A stretch of 22,312 bases of DNA from DATFYI01 sp035315125 (GTDB lineage: Bacteria; Chloroflexota; Anaerolineae; Anaerolineales; Anaerolineaceae), in assembly GCA_035315125.1 (NCBI GenBank), contig DATFYI010000302.1, positions 1 through 22,312 of the forward strand. The letters run 5' to 3'. Under the pieces are notes generated by a model. The model did not search any database. It saw only the letters and a program-made list of their open reading frames with translations, and was not told the origin of the DNA. The position numbers and the translations under genes are program-made. How positions within the stretch are numbered: the first letter of the stretch is position 1; every line of letters begins with the position of its first letter. This document shows positions 9,563 to 17,350 of this stretch, piece by piece.

Positions 9563-11026
9563 TTATTTTATGTTATCGCCCAAAGTATGTAATAAAGCAA
9601 AGTTGGGTTGTCTGAATGCGCCCACCGGCAAGCCGCTAATGATAACTACTTGTTGACCAAGTTTTAAGTCAGTTGAGGTCACCATGACATGTTCAACGAT
9701 ATCAACCATGTTTTCTACAGAGCTGGCGTAAGGGACCAAATATGGCGTTACGCCCCAATATAATCCCAAACGTTGGAAAGTGCGTTGTTCAGGAGTAAAT
9801 GCAAGGATAGGAACCTGTGGGCGTACTTTTGACATCAACAATACTGTACGTCCGGTCAAAGTAAAAACCGCGATTGCAGACACATTCCGGTCATGAGCCA
9901 ACTCACGAGCGGCGTGGGTCATTGAGATAGCATCATCCGTAAGAGGTTCATCAGCCATTGTTTGACATTGACCCCATTCTTTGAAATGTTGTTCGGCCTC
10001 ACGCACAATAGTATCCATCATGGTTACACTTTCTAATGGATACTTTCCGCTGGCTGTTTCGCCTGATAGCATGACTGCATCTGTTCCATCAAAAATTGCA
10101 TTGGCTACGTCAGATGCTTCGGCCCGGGTAGGCCGTGGATTGTTGATCATTGAATCAAGCATTTGTGTAGCCGTAATGACTAATCTTGATTTCTGGTTAG
10201 CTGAGCGGATAATTCTTTTTTGCATAATTGGAACATCGGCGGGGGATGTTTCAACTGCCAAATCACCACGTGCTACCATCACTCCATCGGCAACATCTAT
10301 AATTTCTTCCAGATTTTGGATTGCTTCCGGACGTTCCAATTTGGCGATGATGGGTAAGTTTGATTTTGATTTATCCATCTGTTGTATTGCATCGCGTACG
10401 GTTTGTACATCTTGGGGAGTCCGAACAAAAGAGATGGCGACTGTATCGACATTTTGTTCCAGGCCAAAGGAGAGATCCTCACGATCTTTTTCAGTAAATC
10501 CTGGAATATTTAGCTTGGCGCCCGGAAAATTTACGCCTTTATGTGAAGTCAATACTCCGCCCAAAGTCACTCTGGCTGCAATGTGAGTAGCAGCAACAGC
10601 CGTAATCTCCATTTCGAGATTCCCATCATCGAGCAGGATACGATTTCCAGGTGAAACGCTACCTGCCAAATCAGGGATATCCATGGGTATTACCAAACAA
10701 TCGTTTGGTAATCCGTTTTTATTTTCGGGACTATGAATGGAAATTAAGGCCACAGCCTCTCCAACAGAGAGTTTTATGCCTTCAGGGGGTAAATCTCCCA
10801 CTCTCAGTTTGGGTCCTTGTAAATCCTGCAATATTGTGATTGGTTTCTTTAAATCGACGGATAATTTTCGAATCAGTGAGATAAGATTGCCATGATAATC
10901 ATGCGTGCCATGCGAGAAATTTAACCTGGCCACGTCTAATCCTGCCTCGATCAAGCTTCTTAGACTTTCTTCGGTCTGGCAGCTTGGACCTAAAGTAGCC
11001 ACTATTTTTGCATTTCGACCTTTCAT
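9563..11026 (-). CDS. pyk: Pyruvate kinase
   Basis: Glycolytic enzyme converting phosphoenolpyruvate and ADP to pyruvate and ATP in the cytoplasm. The 487 aa show KIVATLGPS, ARLNFSHG (Arg34, Asn36, Ser38), the B domain (~70-170), IIAKLERPEAIQN with the catalytic lysine, VMVARGDLAVE with the metal-binding acid, and ITATQMLDSM...PTRAEASDVANAIFDGTDAVMLSGETA. The C-terminal allosteric domain is present, but no extra PEP-utiliser domain as in Bacillus enzymes. GAGAGG stands 5 bases before the ATG. It is 28 bases downstream of the CoA-transferase-family gene, in the same operon. Confidence 0.96.
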   Translation of the reverse strand: MKGRNAKIVATLGPSCQTEESLRSLIEAGLDVARLNFSHGTHDYHGNLISLIRKLSVDLKKPITILQDLQGPKLRVGDLPPEGIKLSVGEAVALISIHSPENKNGLPNDCLVIPMDIPDLAGSVSPGNRILLDDGNLEMEITAVAATHIAARVTLGGVLTSHKGVNFPGAKLNIPGFTEKDREDLSFGLEQNVDTVAISFVRTPQDVQTVRDAIQQMDKSKSNLPIIAKLERPEAIQNLEEIIDVADGVMVARGDLAVETSPADVPIMQKRIIRSANQKSRLVITATQMLDSMINNPRPTRAEASDVANAIFDGTDAVMLSGETASGKYPLESVTMMDTIVREAEQHFKEWGQCQTMADEPLTDDAISMTHAARELAHDRNVSAIAVFTLTGRTVLLMSKVRPQVPILAFTPEQRTFQRLGLYWGVTPYLVPYASSVENMVDIVEHVMVTSTDLKLGQQVVIISGLPVGAFRQPNFALLHTLGDNIK

Positions 11027-11054
11027 TTTAGCCTCTCATTTCCTATCTTGAAAA

Positions 11055-12365
11055 TTAGATATAATTTAATTTTCCAGCTTCTTTTTCGAGATCCTTGCGA
11101 AACTCTGGCGCAGCAATTGAGATTAGCAAATGAGTTCGTTGACGGACAGTTTTTCCGTACAGATCGACCATTCCAAATTCAGTGGCAACATAATGAACAT
11201 GATTGCGAGTGGTAATTACTCCCGCTCCCGGTTTTAGCATAGGTACAATCCGGCTGACAATTTTACCATCTCGCATTGTTGTTGTGCTTGGTAGTGCAAT
11301 GATCGGAAGTCCACCTTCTGAAAGGGAAGAGCCATAAATAAAGTCCATCTGCCCACCAACGCCGCTATAGAATTTTGGTCCAATGCTGTCGGCGCAAACT
11401 TGACCGGTAAGATCGATTTCAATGGCAGAGTTTATTGCTACCATGCGAGCGTTTTGTGCAATTACAAAAGGATTGTTGACATACTCAGTCCGGTGAAGCT
11501 CAATTAAAGGGTTGTCGTTTATCCATTTGTACAGTCGTTGACTTCCAATGATAAAGCCGGCAACAATTTTATCTGGATGAAGCGTCTTGCGAGCGCCAGT
11601 TAAAACACCTGCTTCCACCAGATCGATTACCCCGTCAGAAAAGAGTTCGGAATGAACACCCAAATCTTTTTTCTGCAGCAAATATTTTAAAACAGCATCG
11701 GGAATGGCTCCTATACCCATTTGCATAGTAGCGCCATCCGGAATAATTTCTGCGATAAAACTGGCAATCTTTTCAGTCTCATCTGCGGGTCCGTCGGCTC
11801 CAAAGTACAATTCAGCCATCGGGTAGTCAGTTGCGACAATTTGGTGCAGCTTACTGACATGGATGACGGTATCGCCTAATGTGCGCGGCATTTGTTGATT
11901 AACTTCAGCGATAATGATACGAGCTGATTCTGCTGCAGTTTTTGTTAGACCAGCTTCTATTCCAAAAGAACAAAGGCCATGCTCATCTGGTGGAGAGAGG
12001 TGGACCAGCGCAACATCTAATGGCAATATATTTCGTTTAAATAGTAAAGGTAACTCCGAAAGTAGCACAGGTGTAAAATCTGCCCTGCCATCTTGTACGG
12101 CCTTGCGAACATTTCCGCTGATAAAAAGTGTATTTACATTAAGATGGCCTGCTAATTCAGGAGAGGTATAATCACAATCCGTAACTGTCAAAGATTGGCA
12201 AATTTCAACATCCTTCACTTCAGGTGCATAATTTATCAACGCAGCCATTAATTGTTGTGGAACAGAGCAATTCCCGGTAAGGTAAACCCGGTTGCCCGAA
12301 TGAATGGACCGTACAGCTTTTTCAGCATTGACTAAGCGTGATTCGTATATTTTTTTCCAGTCCAT
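11055..12365 (-). CDS. Acetyl-CoA hydrolase/transferase family CoA-transferase
   Basis: Family I CoA-transferase of the acetyl-CoA hydrolase / 4-hydroxybutyrate CoA-transferase type, 436 aa. The N-terminal domain (~1-200) contains VALVHLSPPDEHGLCSFG. The C-terminal domain (~205-436) contains MQMGIGAIPDAVL and VHSELFSDGV, whose Glu240 is the expected covalent CoA-thioester residue. Also present are ANSAIEIDLTGQVCADSIG-like wording and GVGGQMDF. It moves CoA between acyl-CoA and a free acid such as acetate, butyrate, 4-hydroxybutyrate or succinate; the exact pair cannot be read from sequence. It lies 26 bases after ornithine aminotransferase and 28 bases before pyruvate kinase. A fermentation role is inferred. 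Confidence 0.9.
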   Translation of the reverse strand: MDWKKIYESRLVNAEKAVRSIHSGNRVYLTGNCSVPQQLMAALINYAPEVKDVEICQSLTVTDCDYTSPELAGHLNVNTLFISGNVRKAVQDGRADFTPVLLSELPLLFKRNILPLDVALVHLSPPDEHGLCSFGIEAGLTKTAAESARIIIAEVNQQMPRTLGDTVIHVSKLHQIVATDYPMAELYFGADGPADETEKIASFIAEIIPDGATMQMGIGAIPDAVLKYLLQKKDLGVHSELFSDGVIDLVEAGVLTGARKTLHPDKIVAGFIIGSQRLYKWINDNPLIELHRTEYVNNPFVIAQNARMVAINSAIEIDLTGQVCADSIGPKFYSGVGGQMDFIYGSSLSEGGLPIIALPSTTTMRDGKIVSRIVPMLKPGAGVITTRNHVHYVATEFGMVDLYGKTVRQRTHLLISIAAPEFRKDLEKEAGKLNYI

Positions 12366-12391
12366 ATTTGCTCTCGCGGCTTAAATACCAA

Positions 12392-13600
12392 TTAAACAGG
12401 GGCGATATTGAGGGCGGCTCGGATTCCGGTCAGGGTCCAATCAATAGTTTGACGATCGATAATTAATGGGGGCGCAAAACGGATGACGTTTTCATGGGTT
12501 TCTTTTGCAAGAATTTTGTTTGCTTGAAGAGCCTCACAGAACCGGCGCGCTCCACCTGCTTCGGGTTTCAACTCAACCCCAATCAAGAGCCCTTTTCCGC
12601 GCACTTCTTTGACATATGGGCTGGGCAGTTCGGCAATTTGCTCCATGAAATATTCACCCTGGATCGAAGAATTTTCAATCATATTCTCTTCGGTGATAAC
12701 CTTCAAAGCAGTTCGAGCGACGGCTGCGCCTAATGGGTTTCCACCAAAGGTAGAGCCATGCTCGCCAGGTCCAAATAAACCGAGTAAGTGTGCATCCGCT
12801 AAAATTGCCGAGACAGGATAAAAACCACCTGCCAGGGCTTTTCCGATTATTGTGATATCTGGCCTGACGTTCTCATACTGGCAAGCGAAGAGTTTGCCTG
12901 TACGCCCGAGACCGGTCTGGATTTCATCGGCTAGGAAAAGGACATTTTGTCTGGCGCAAATCTGACTGACCTGCCGCAGGTATCCCTTCGGTGGAATAAT
13001 TACTCCAGCTTCTCCCTGGATAGGCTCTAAAATCACAGCCGCAGTATTAGGTGATATTGCTTCCTCAATTGCGCCGGCGTCACCGTATGGAACAGTGATA
13101 AACCCGGGTGTAAATGGACCAAAATCATCTTTGTAGAGTGGTTCTGTTGAGAATGAGATAAGTGAGATGGTACGCCCGTGAAAATTTCCTTCCGCAGCAA
13201 TTATCTCAGCCTTGTGTCTGGGAACCCTTTTTACCTGATAAGCCCACTTGCGCGCCAACTTTAATGCCGTTTCAACTGCTTCTGCGCCGCTGTTCATCAA
13301 CATACATTTCTCGTACCCACTTAGATCAGCCAGCTCTTGATATAAAAGTGGAAGTTGGTCATTACGAAAAGCTCGTGATGTCAGGGTGATTTTTGAGGCC
13401 TGTTCCACCATGGTCTGTAGTATCCTGGGATGAACATGACCTTGATTAACTGCAGAATAAGCACTCAGGCAATCTAAATATTTATTACCATCTACATCAT
13501 AAACCCAAACACCCTCACCTTTGGAAAGGACGACATTCAAAGGCTTGTAATTCTGCGCTCCATATTTTTCTTCAAGCGCAATATATTCGTTGGTCTTCAT
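12392..13600 (-). CDS. rocD: Ornithine aminotransferase
   Basis: PLP enzyme (class III aminotransferase) of 402 aa that transfers the delta-amino group of ornithine to 2-oxoglutarate, giving glutamate-5-semialdehyde and glutamate. Hallmarks: SAYSAVNQGHVHP (46-58), whose Tyr/Ser wording separates ornithine from acetylornithine aminotransferases; NSGAEAVETALKLARKW; NFHGRT; LADEIQTGLGRTG with Asp225; IIGKALAGG with the PLP lysine Lys254; GEHGSTFGGNPLG. The Shine-Dalgarno GGAAAGG overlaps the end of the ornithine carbamoyltransferase gene and there are only 3 bases between the two, so translation is probably coupled and both act on the same ornithine pool. Confidence 0.94.
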   Translation of the reverse strand: MKTNEYIALEEKYGAQNYKPLNVVLSKGEGVWVYDVDGNKYLDCLSAYSAVNQGHVHPRILQTMVEQASKITLTSRAFRNDQLPLLYQELADLSGYEKCMLMNSGAEAVETALKLARKWAYQVKRVPRHKAEIIAAEGNFHGRTISLISFSTEPLYKDDFGPFTPGFITVPYGDAGAIEEAISPNTAAVILEPIQGEAGVIIPPKGYLRQVSQICARQNVLFLADEIQTGLGRTGKLFACQYENVRPDITIIGKALAGGFYPVSAILADAHLLGLFGPGEHGSTFGGNPLGAAVARTALKVITEENMIENSSIQGEYFMEQIAELPSPYVKEVRGKGLLIGVELKPEAGGARRFCEALQANKILAKETHENVIRFAPPLIIDRQTIDWTLTGIRAALNIAPV

Positions 13601-13603
13601 AAA

Positions 13604-14530
13604 TCAAGCCTTTCCAAAACACTTTGCCAGGATTGCTTTTTGAGCGTGTAAACGATTGTGAGCTTGTGGAAAGAGCACAGAATGGGGACCATCGGCGACT
13701 TCATCGGTAATTTCTTGCCCACGGTGGGCAGGAAGACAGTGCATGACAATCACATCAGGCCTGGCTTCCGACACTAATTTTGCATTTACTTGATAAGGCG
13801 GAAAAACCTGCTCGCGCTTCTTTGCTTCTTCTTCCTGACCCATGCTTGTCCAGGTATCAGTGTAAATAACGTGGGCACCGCGCACGGCTTCATGCGGATC
13901 TCGCAAGAAGCGCAGTTTGCTGCCAGTTTCGCTTACGATTTGATTTGCCATACTGATCGATTTTGGATTTAGGTCGTAACCTTCAGGGGAAGCCAATGTG
14001 AAATTAGCGCCTAGCTTGGCGCATACATGCATCAATGAGACGGCAACGTTATTCCCGTCACCGATAAATGCAACATTTAAACCATTCATGGAGCCGAATT
14101 TTTCCAAAATGGTTAATGCATCTCCCATACCCTGGCAGGGGTGATTGTAATCACTCAAGGCATTGATAACCGGGATATCAGCCCATTTTGCCAGTTCTAG
14201 CACGTGCTCGTGGGCGAACACACGAGCCATAATTGCATCAACATAACCCGAGAGCACGCGTGCAACATCTGCAATGGATTCGCGCTGACCTAAACCAATC
14301 TCATTTGGAGAAAGGTAGAGTGCATCACCACCCAGTTGTCGCATAGCCATATCGAAACTAACCCTGGTGCGAAGACTTGGTTTTTGGAAAATCATTCCAA
14401 GCACCTTACTTTTCAAGACAGGTTGGTTTCCACCTGCCAGCCACTCTTTTTTTAAGGAAACTGCTAAGTTCAGCATTTCCTGGATTTCCTGGGAAGAAAA
14501 ATCGGAAATCGCTATGAAATCCATCTGCAT
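13604..14530 (-). CDS. argF: Ornithine carbamoyltransferase
   Basis: Catalyses carbamoyl phosphate + ornithine to citrulline (arginine synthesis), or the reverse in arginine fermentation. The 308 aa are the usual length. Motifs: carbamoyl-phosphate loop SLRTR (52-56; STRTR in many homologues), HPCQ (130-133), DTWTSMGQE (225-233, ornithine loop), HCLPAHRGQEI (264-274). GGAGG (plus-strand 14537-14541) sits 6 bases before the first ATG, favouring it over the second ATG two codons on. It is the first gene of the minus-strand run behind an extended -10 promoter. No arginine deiminase or carbamate kinase is visible, so the direction of the reaction is open. Confidence 0.94.
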   Translation of the reverse strand: MQMDFIAISDFSSQEIQEMLNLAVSLKKEWLAGGNQPVLKSKVLGMIFQKPSLRTRVSFDMAMRQLGGDALYLSPNEIGLGQRESIADVARVLSGYVDAIMARVFAHEHVLELAKWADIPVINALSDYNHPCQGMGDALTILEKFGSMNGLNVAFIGDGNNVAVSLMHVCAKLGANFTLASPEGYDLNPKSISMANQIVSETGSKLRFLRDPHEAVRGAHVIYTDTWTSMGQEEEAKKREQVFPPYQVNAKLVSEARPDVIVMHCLPAHRGQEITDEVADGPHSVLFPQAHNRLHAQKAILAKCFGKA

Positions 14531-14572
14531 ATAAAGCCTCCATATTGTCTTTTTCTACGGATTGATAAATAA

Positions 14573-14578
14573 AGTATA
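14573..14578 (-). promoter_or_regulatory. Predicted promoter of the argF-rocD operon
   Basis: Read on the minus strand, TGTTATACT gives a -10 hexamer TATACT with the TG extension typical of extended -10 promoters. No well-spaced -35 box is present (TTGTGT lies 19 bases upstream, TTGAAT only 14). The transcript would have a ~35-base leader containing the GGAGG of argF. Prediction only. Confidence 0.5.
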
Positions 14579-14683
14579 ACATAGCCAATTTTATTCAACA
14601 CAATTTAAGTGGAAATAAATAAACAAACCATCGCCAGCATTGCCAGAATACATTTGAAAAGACTCAGAATTCCACCTTGATAG

Positions 14684-14712
14684 TTGACTTCACTCCTTGA
14701 AATGTGTACAAT
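14684..14712 (+). promoter_or_regulatory. Sigma70-like promoter of the eCIS operon
   Basis: TTGACT (14684-14689) and TACAAT (14707-14712) are separated by exactly 17 bases. This is five of six matches to each consensus hexamer with ideal spacing, so it is the best promoter in the window. Transcription would start near 14719 and run into the DUF4255 gene at 14834. Confidence 0.7.
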
Positions 14713-14833
14713 TTTCATGTAATTAGAGTTATATATCGACTTTATCAATATATCTATTTGCTACCTTTCGGGCGGAATTATATGATGCAGGTTTAATAAG
14801 TATGACCCGCAAGAAACAAACAGGATATTCGTT

Positions 14834-15649
14834 ATGTTCAATGATATTGATGATTCGTTGCGGGATTTTTTAAATAACGTGATTCCAATTTCAAAAGCTG
14901 AAATTGATATATCGTTTGATCGGCCGACGCGTGATTGGTCCGGAAGATTGTCCAGGCCAACTCTGAATCTCTTTTTATTTGATATTCGAGAGAGAAAAGA
15001 ACTTCGCGACGATGTTCCAGTAGTAAGTCGCAACGATAATGGCCAGGCAATTAAACAAGTTCCCCCTCGCAGGATTGATCTGAGATATTTGGTTACCGTT
15101 TGGATAAAAGAGGCTGAAGACGAGCACCGTATTTTAGCTCGGGTGTTGACCTGTTTTTTTAAATATAACAATATCGATCTGAAATACATGCAAGGGGATT
15201 TGAAATCTAACCCTTACCCGATTCTTTGTAGATTAATTCCCCCAGATGAGACGATCAATACAGTCGATCTTTGGAGCGTGCTTGATAATGATTATCATAC
15301 ACCTTTAGTATGGGCAGTTACGACACCGTTAGATGTCTTCAAACCGATGGCCGGCCCGTTGGTTGTAACCAAGAAAATTGGGGTTGGTGTTCCAAAAGAG
15401 ACCTGGAAAGAATCGATTACTCAGGTAGGAGGTAAGGTGTTTTTCAAAGGTAACCGAGAAAAAGGTATTGCCAATGTGAAGATCGTGATTGCCGGGACGG
15501 GTTATGAAGCCGTAACAGATAAGGAAGGACAATATTCATTTTCCGGAGCGCCAGAAGGACATCAGCTTTTTAAAATTAAAACTGCGGACGGGGTCGAAAG
15601 CGAAAAAGAAATGCAGATCCCCTCAAATTCTTATGATATCGATCTATGA
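14834..15649 (+). CDS. eCIS DUF4255/Pvc16-like protein with C-terminal carboxypeptidase-regulatory-like domain
   Basis: First gene of the injection-system operon. Residues ~5-185 match the DUF4255 (Pvc16_N) family: MFNDIDDSLRDFLNN, FDRPTRDWSGRLSRPTLNLFLFDIRE, RRIDLRYLVTVW, EHRILARVL. In characterised contractile injection systems this protein caps the end of the sheath-tube and stops its growth. Residues ~198-270 form a small beta-sandwich of the carboxypeptidase regulatory-like type (GGKVFFKGNREKGIANVKI, TDKEGQYSFSGAPEG), which could be surface-exposed. AGGA at 14822-14825 lies 8 bases before ATG. Family assignment is firm; the exact place in the particle rests on homologues. Confidence 0.88.
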   Translation: MFNDIDDSLRDFLNNVIPISKAEIDISFDRPTRDWSGRLSRPTLNLFLFDIRERKELRDDVPVVSRNDNGQAIKQVPPRRIDLRYLVTVWIKEAEDEHRILARVLTCFFKYNNIDLKYMQGDLKSNPYPILCRLIPPDETINTVDLWSVLDNDYHTPLVWAVTTPLDVFKPMAGPLVVTKKIGVGVPKETWKESITQVGGKVFFKGNREKGIANVKIVIAGTGYEAVTDKEGQYSFSGAPEGHQLFKIKTADGVESEKEMQIPSNSYDIDL

Positions 15650-15667
15650 AGAACCCGCATGGTGTAT

Positions 15668-15677
15668 TAAGGAGGTG
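15668..15677 (+). promoter_or_regulatory. Perfect 10-base Shine-Dalgarno ahead of a mini-ORF
   Basis: TAAGGAGGTG is the exact complement of the usual 3' end of 16S rRNA. It precedes ATG 15688 by 10 bases, somewhat longer than optimal, and is in no way placed to serve the sheath start 100 bases downstream. Confidence 0.7.
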
Positions 15678-15687
15678 TACTTCTCTC

Positions 15688-15762
15688 ATGCATAATGATG
15701 TAGTAAATCCATTAGCCGTGGGTTTTGAATCTGACCCAATAGGTTTGTTTGTAGATTTTTGA
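15688..15762 (+). CDS. 24-codon mini-ORF / leader peptide upstream of the sheath gene
   Basis: ATG 15688 opens a 24-codon frame that ends with TGA at 15760-15762. The peptide begins MHNDVVNPLA and ends GLFVDF; it is acidic and partly hydrophobic and I do not recognise it. Support for translation: the perfect Shine-Dalgarno at 15668-15677 and the position of its stop codon, which directly abuts the GAAGGAGG ribosome binding site of the sheath gene. A ribosome ending here would be placed to re-initiate on the sheath. It could be a translational-coupling leader or a small structural or regulatory protein. No homologue is known to me; it may also be an unused frame. Confidence 0.5.
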   Translation: MHNDVVNPLAVGFESDPIGLFVDF

Positions 15763-15776
15763 GAAGGAGGAATTGC

Positions 15777-17336
15777 GTGTCACCACAATATCTATCTCCA
15801 GGTGTTTATGTTGAAGAAGTCGATCGCGGATCAAGGCCGATCGAGGGTGTTGGAACCGCGGTAGCGGGATTTCTGGGATTTGCCGAAAGAGGTCCAGTCA
15901 ATATCCCAACATTAATTGCTAATTGGACGCAGTTCGCCAGCACTTTCGGCGATTTTGTCCCAGGAACTTATCTGGCCCAGGCAGTTTATGGGTACTTTAA
16001 TAACGGCGGTGGATCTTGTTACGTGGTCCGTTTGCCGGGAAGTGCGGATACTGAAAACCTGCCGGTTCCAAAGGCATCTGCTATGCTGGCTGCTAGGGCT
16101 GCTGGTTCTCCGGTTACCTTAAAAGCCTTAGCGCGCGAGGAGGGACCGTCGGGTGAAGAAATATCCGCAGAGGTAACCGATGCCGGTGATGATAAATTCA
16201 ACCTGACGTTCCGGCGCGGCAGTGTTGAAGAAAAATACGAAGGTCTTTCGATGGCAACCACTAAGGGAGTAGCGGCTGCTGTTGACGTTGTCAATAAACA
16301 ATCCAAGCTGGTACAATTAGAAGAAATTAAACAAACCGGGTTATCTTTACCTGAACGGATCCCGGCAGCAGGAACGTATATTTTGATGCTGCCAGAGAGC
16401 CAGGCAATGGCGACCAGTCCGCTCAGTCCGGAGATTTACCAGGGTAATCCAGCTCAACGCACTGGTTTAGGTGGTTTTGAAGCGATTGATGATATTACAA
16501 TCGTTTGCGCTCCGGATGTTATGAGCGCATTTCAAGCTGGGATTCTGGATCGTGATGGGGTTAAGGCTGTCCAATTAGCTTTGATTGCGCATTGCGAGCG
16601 CATGAAAGACCGGGTCGCAATCCTTGATCCATTGCCAGATTTGAATGCACAGGATGTTAAAGACTGGCGGATGAAAGAAGCTGGTTATGACTCAAAATAT
16701 GCAGCTTTATATTATCCGTGGATCCAGGTTCCAAATCCAGTTTCAGGTGCAAAAAATCCAACCATAATGATGCCACCCAGTGGTCATCTGGCGGGTATTT
16801 GGGCACGCAATGATACAGAAAGAGGGGTCCATAAAGCGCCAGCCAATGAAGTGATCCGTGGGGTGCTTGGATTAGCCAACCAGATTACACTTTCTGAACA
16901 AGACAGCCTGAACCCGGTGGGAATAAATTGTATCAGGGCCTTCCCAGGCCGAGGCATCCGTGTATGGGGAGCACGTACACTTTCCAGTGATCCATCCTGG
17001 CGGTATGTAAATGTTCGTCGACTTTTCAATTTCATCGAAGAATCCGTCCAGTTGGGTACACAGTGGGTTGTTTTTGAGCCAAATGACCAGGATTTATGGC
17101 AACGCGTTCGGCGGACAATCTCTGCTTTCTTAACCCGGGTATGGCGAGACGGTGCACTCTTTGGTACAACCCCGGAGGAAGCATTTTATGTTAAATGCGA
17201 TGCTGAAAATAACCCTCCAGAGACGCGTGACGTTGGCCAATTAATCGTTGAGATTGGCATCGCTCCTGTAAAACCTGCTGAATTTGTTATATTCAGGATC
17301 AGCCAATTCAGCGGCGGCGGTTCAGTTGAGGAATAA
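15777..17336 (+). CDS. eCIS contractile sheath protein
   Basis: Phage tail sheath-family protein (Pvc2/Afp2-like, subtilisin-like fold), 519 aa from GTG 15777. The N-terminus YLSPGVYVEEVDRGSRPIEGVGTAVAGFLGFAERGP is the classic sheath start. The C-terminal domain (~400-515) has GINCIRAFPGRGIRVWGARTLSSDPSWRYVNVRRLFNFIEES and ends VEIGIAPVKPAEFVIFRISQ. It wraps the inner tube and contracts to drive it forward. Residues ~85-205 form an insertion that is likely exposed on the sheath surface. AAGGAGG at 15764-15770 sits 6 bases before GTG 15777, so this start is chosen over a TTG at 15759 that lies ahead of the binding site. The tube gene follows after 14 bases. Confidence 0.95.
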   Translation: MSPQYLSPGVYVEEVDRGSRPIEGVGTAVAGFLGFAERGPVNIPTLIANWTQFASTFGDFVPGTYLAQAVYGYFNNGGGSCYVVRLPGSADTENLPVPKASAMLAARAAGSPVTLKALAREEGPSGEEISAEVTDAGDDKFNLTFRRGSVEEKYEGLSMATTKGVAAAVDVVNKQSKLVQLEEIKQTGLSLPERIPAAGTYILMLPESQAMATSPLSPEIYQGNPAQRTGLGGFEAIDDITIVCAPDVMSAFQAGILDRDGVKAVQLALIAHCERMKDRVAILDPLPDLNAQDVKDWRMKEAGYDSKYAALYYPWIQVPNPVSGAKNPTIMMPPSGHLAGIWARNDTERGVHKAPANEVIRGVLGLANQITLSEQDSLNPVGINCIRAFPGRGIRVWGARTLSSDPSWRYVNVRRLFNFIEESVQLGTQWVVFEPNDQDLWQRVRRTISAFLTRVWRDGALFGTTPEEAFYVKCDAENNPPETRDVGQLIVEIGIAPVKPAEFVIFRISQFSGGGSVEE

Positions 17337-17350
17337 AGAAGGAGTACAAG

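Larger units (their letters stand above)
14531..14833. other. Divergent intergenic region between argF and the eCIS operon
   Basis: These 303 AT-rich bases hold the two outward-facing promoters described separately, a stretch of A/T runs (14600-14640) and, after the plus-strand promoter, a weak AT-rich near-palindrome (ATATAT at 14731-14736 and again at 14748-14753). No ORF with a plausible ribosome binding site and no RNA gene was recognised. The leader of the eCIS transcript would be about 115 bases, long enough to carry a regulatory structure, but none is convincing by eye. Confidence 0.6.

Noticed and set aside
9981..10586. 201-codon open frame on the plus strand
   Set aside because: It lies wholly inside pyruvate kinase on the other strand, is Ser/Thr/Cys-rich with no recognisable domain and has no ribosome binding site; a shadow frame.
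12392..13600. Acetylornithine aminotransferase (argD)
   Set aside because: The SAYSAVNQGH segment and the overall wording follow RocD-type ornithine aminotransferases.
15759..15776. TTG start for the sheath giving an MRRRNC extension
   Set aside because: The TTG lies before the AAGGAGG that must serve the gene, and sheath homologues start near SPQYLSPGVYVEE; GTG 15777 fits.
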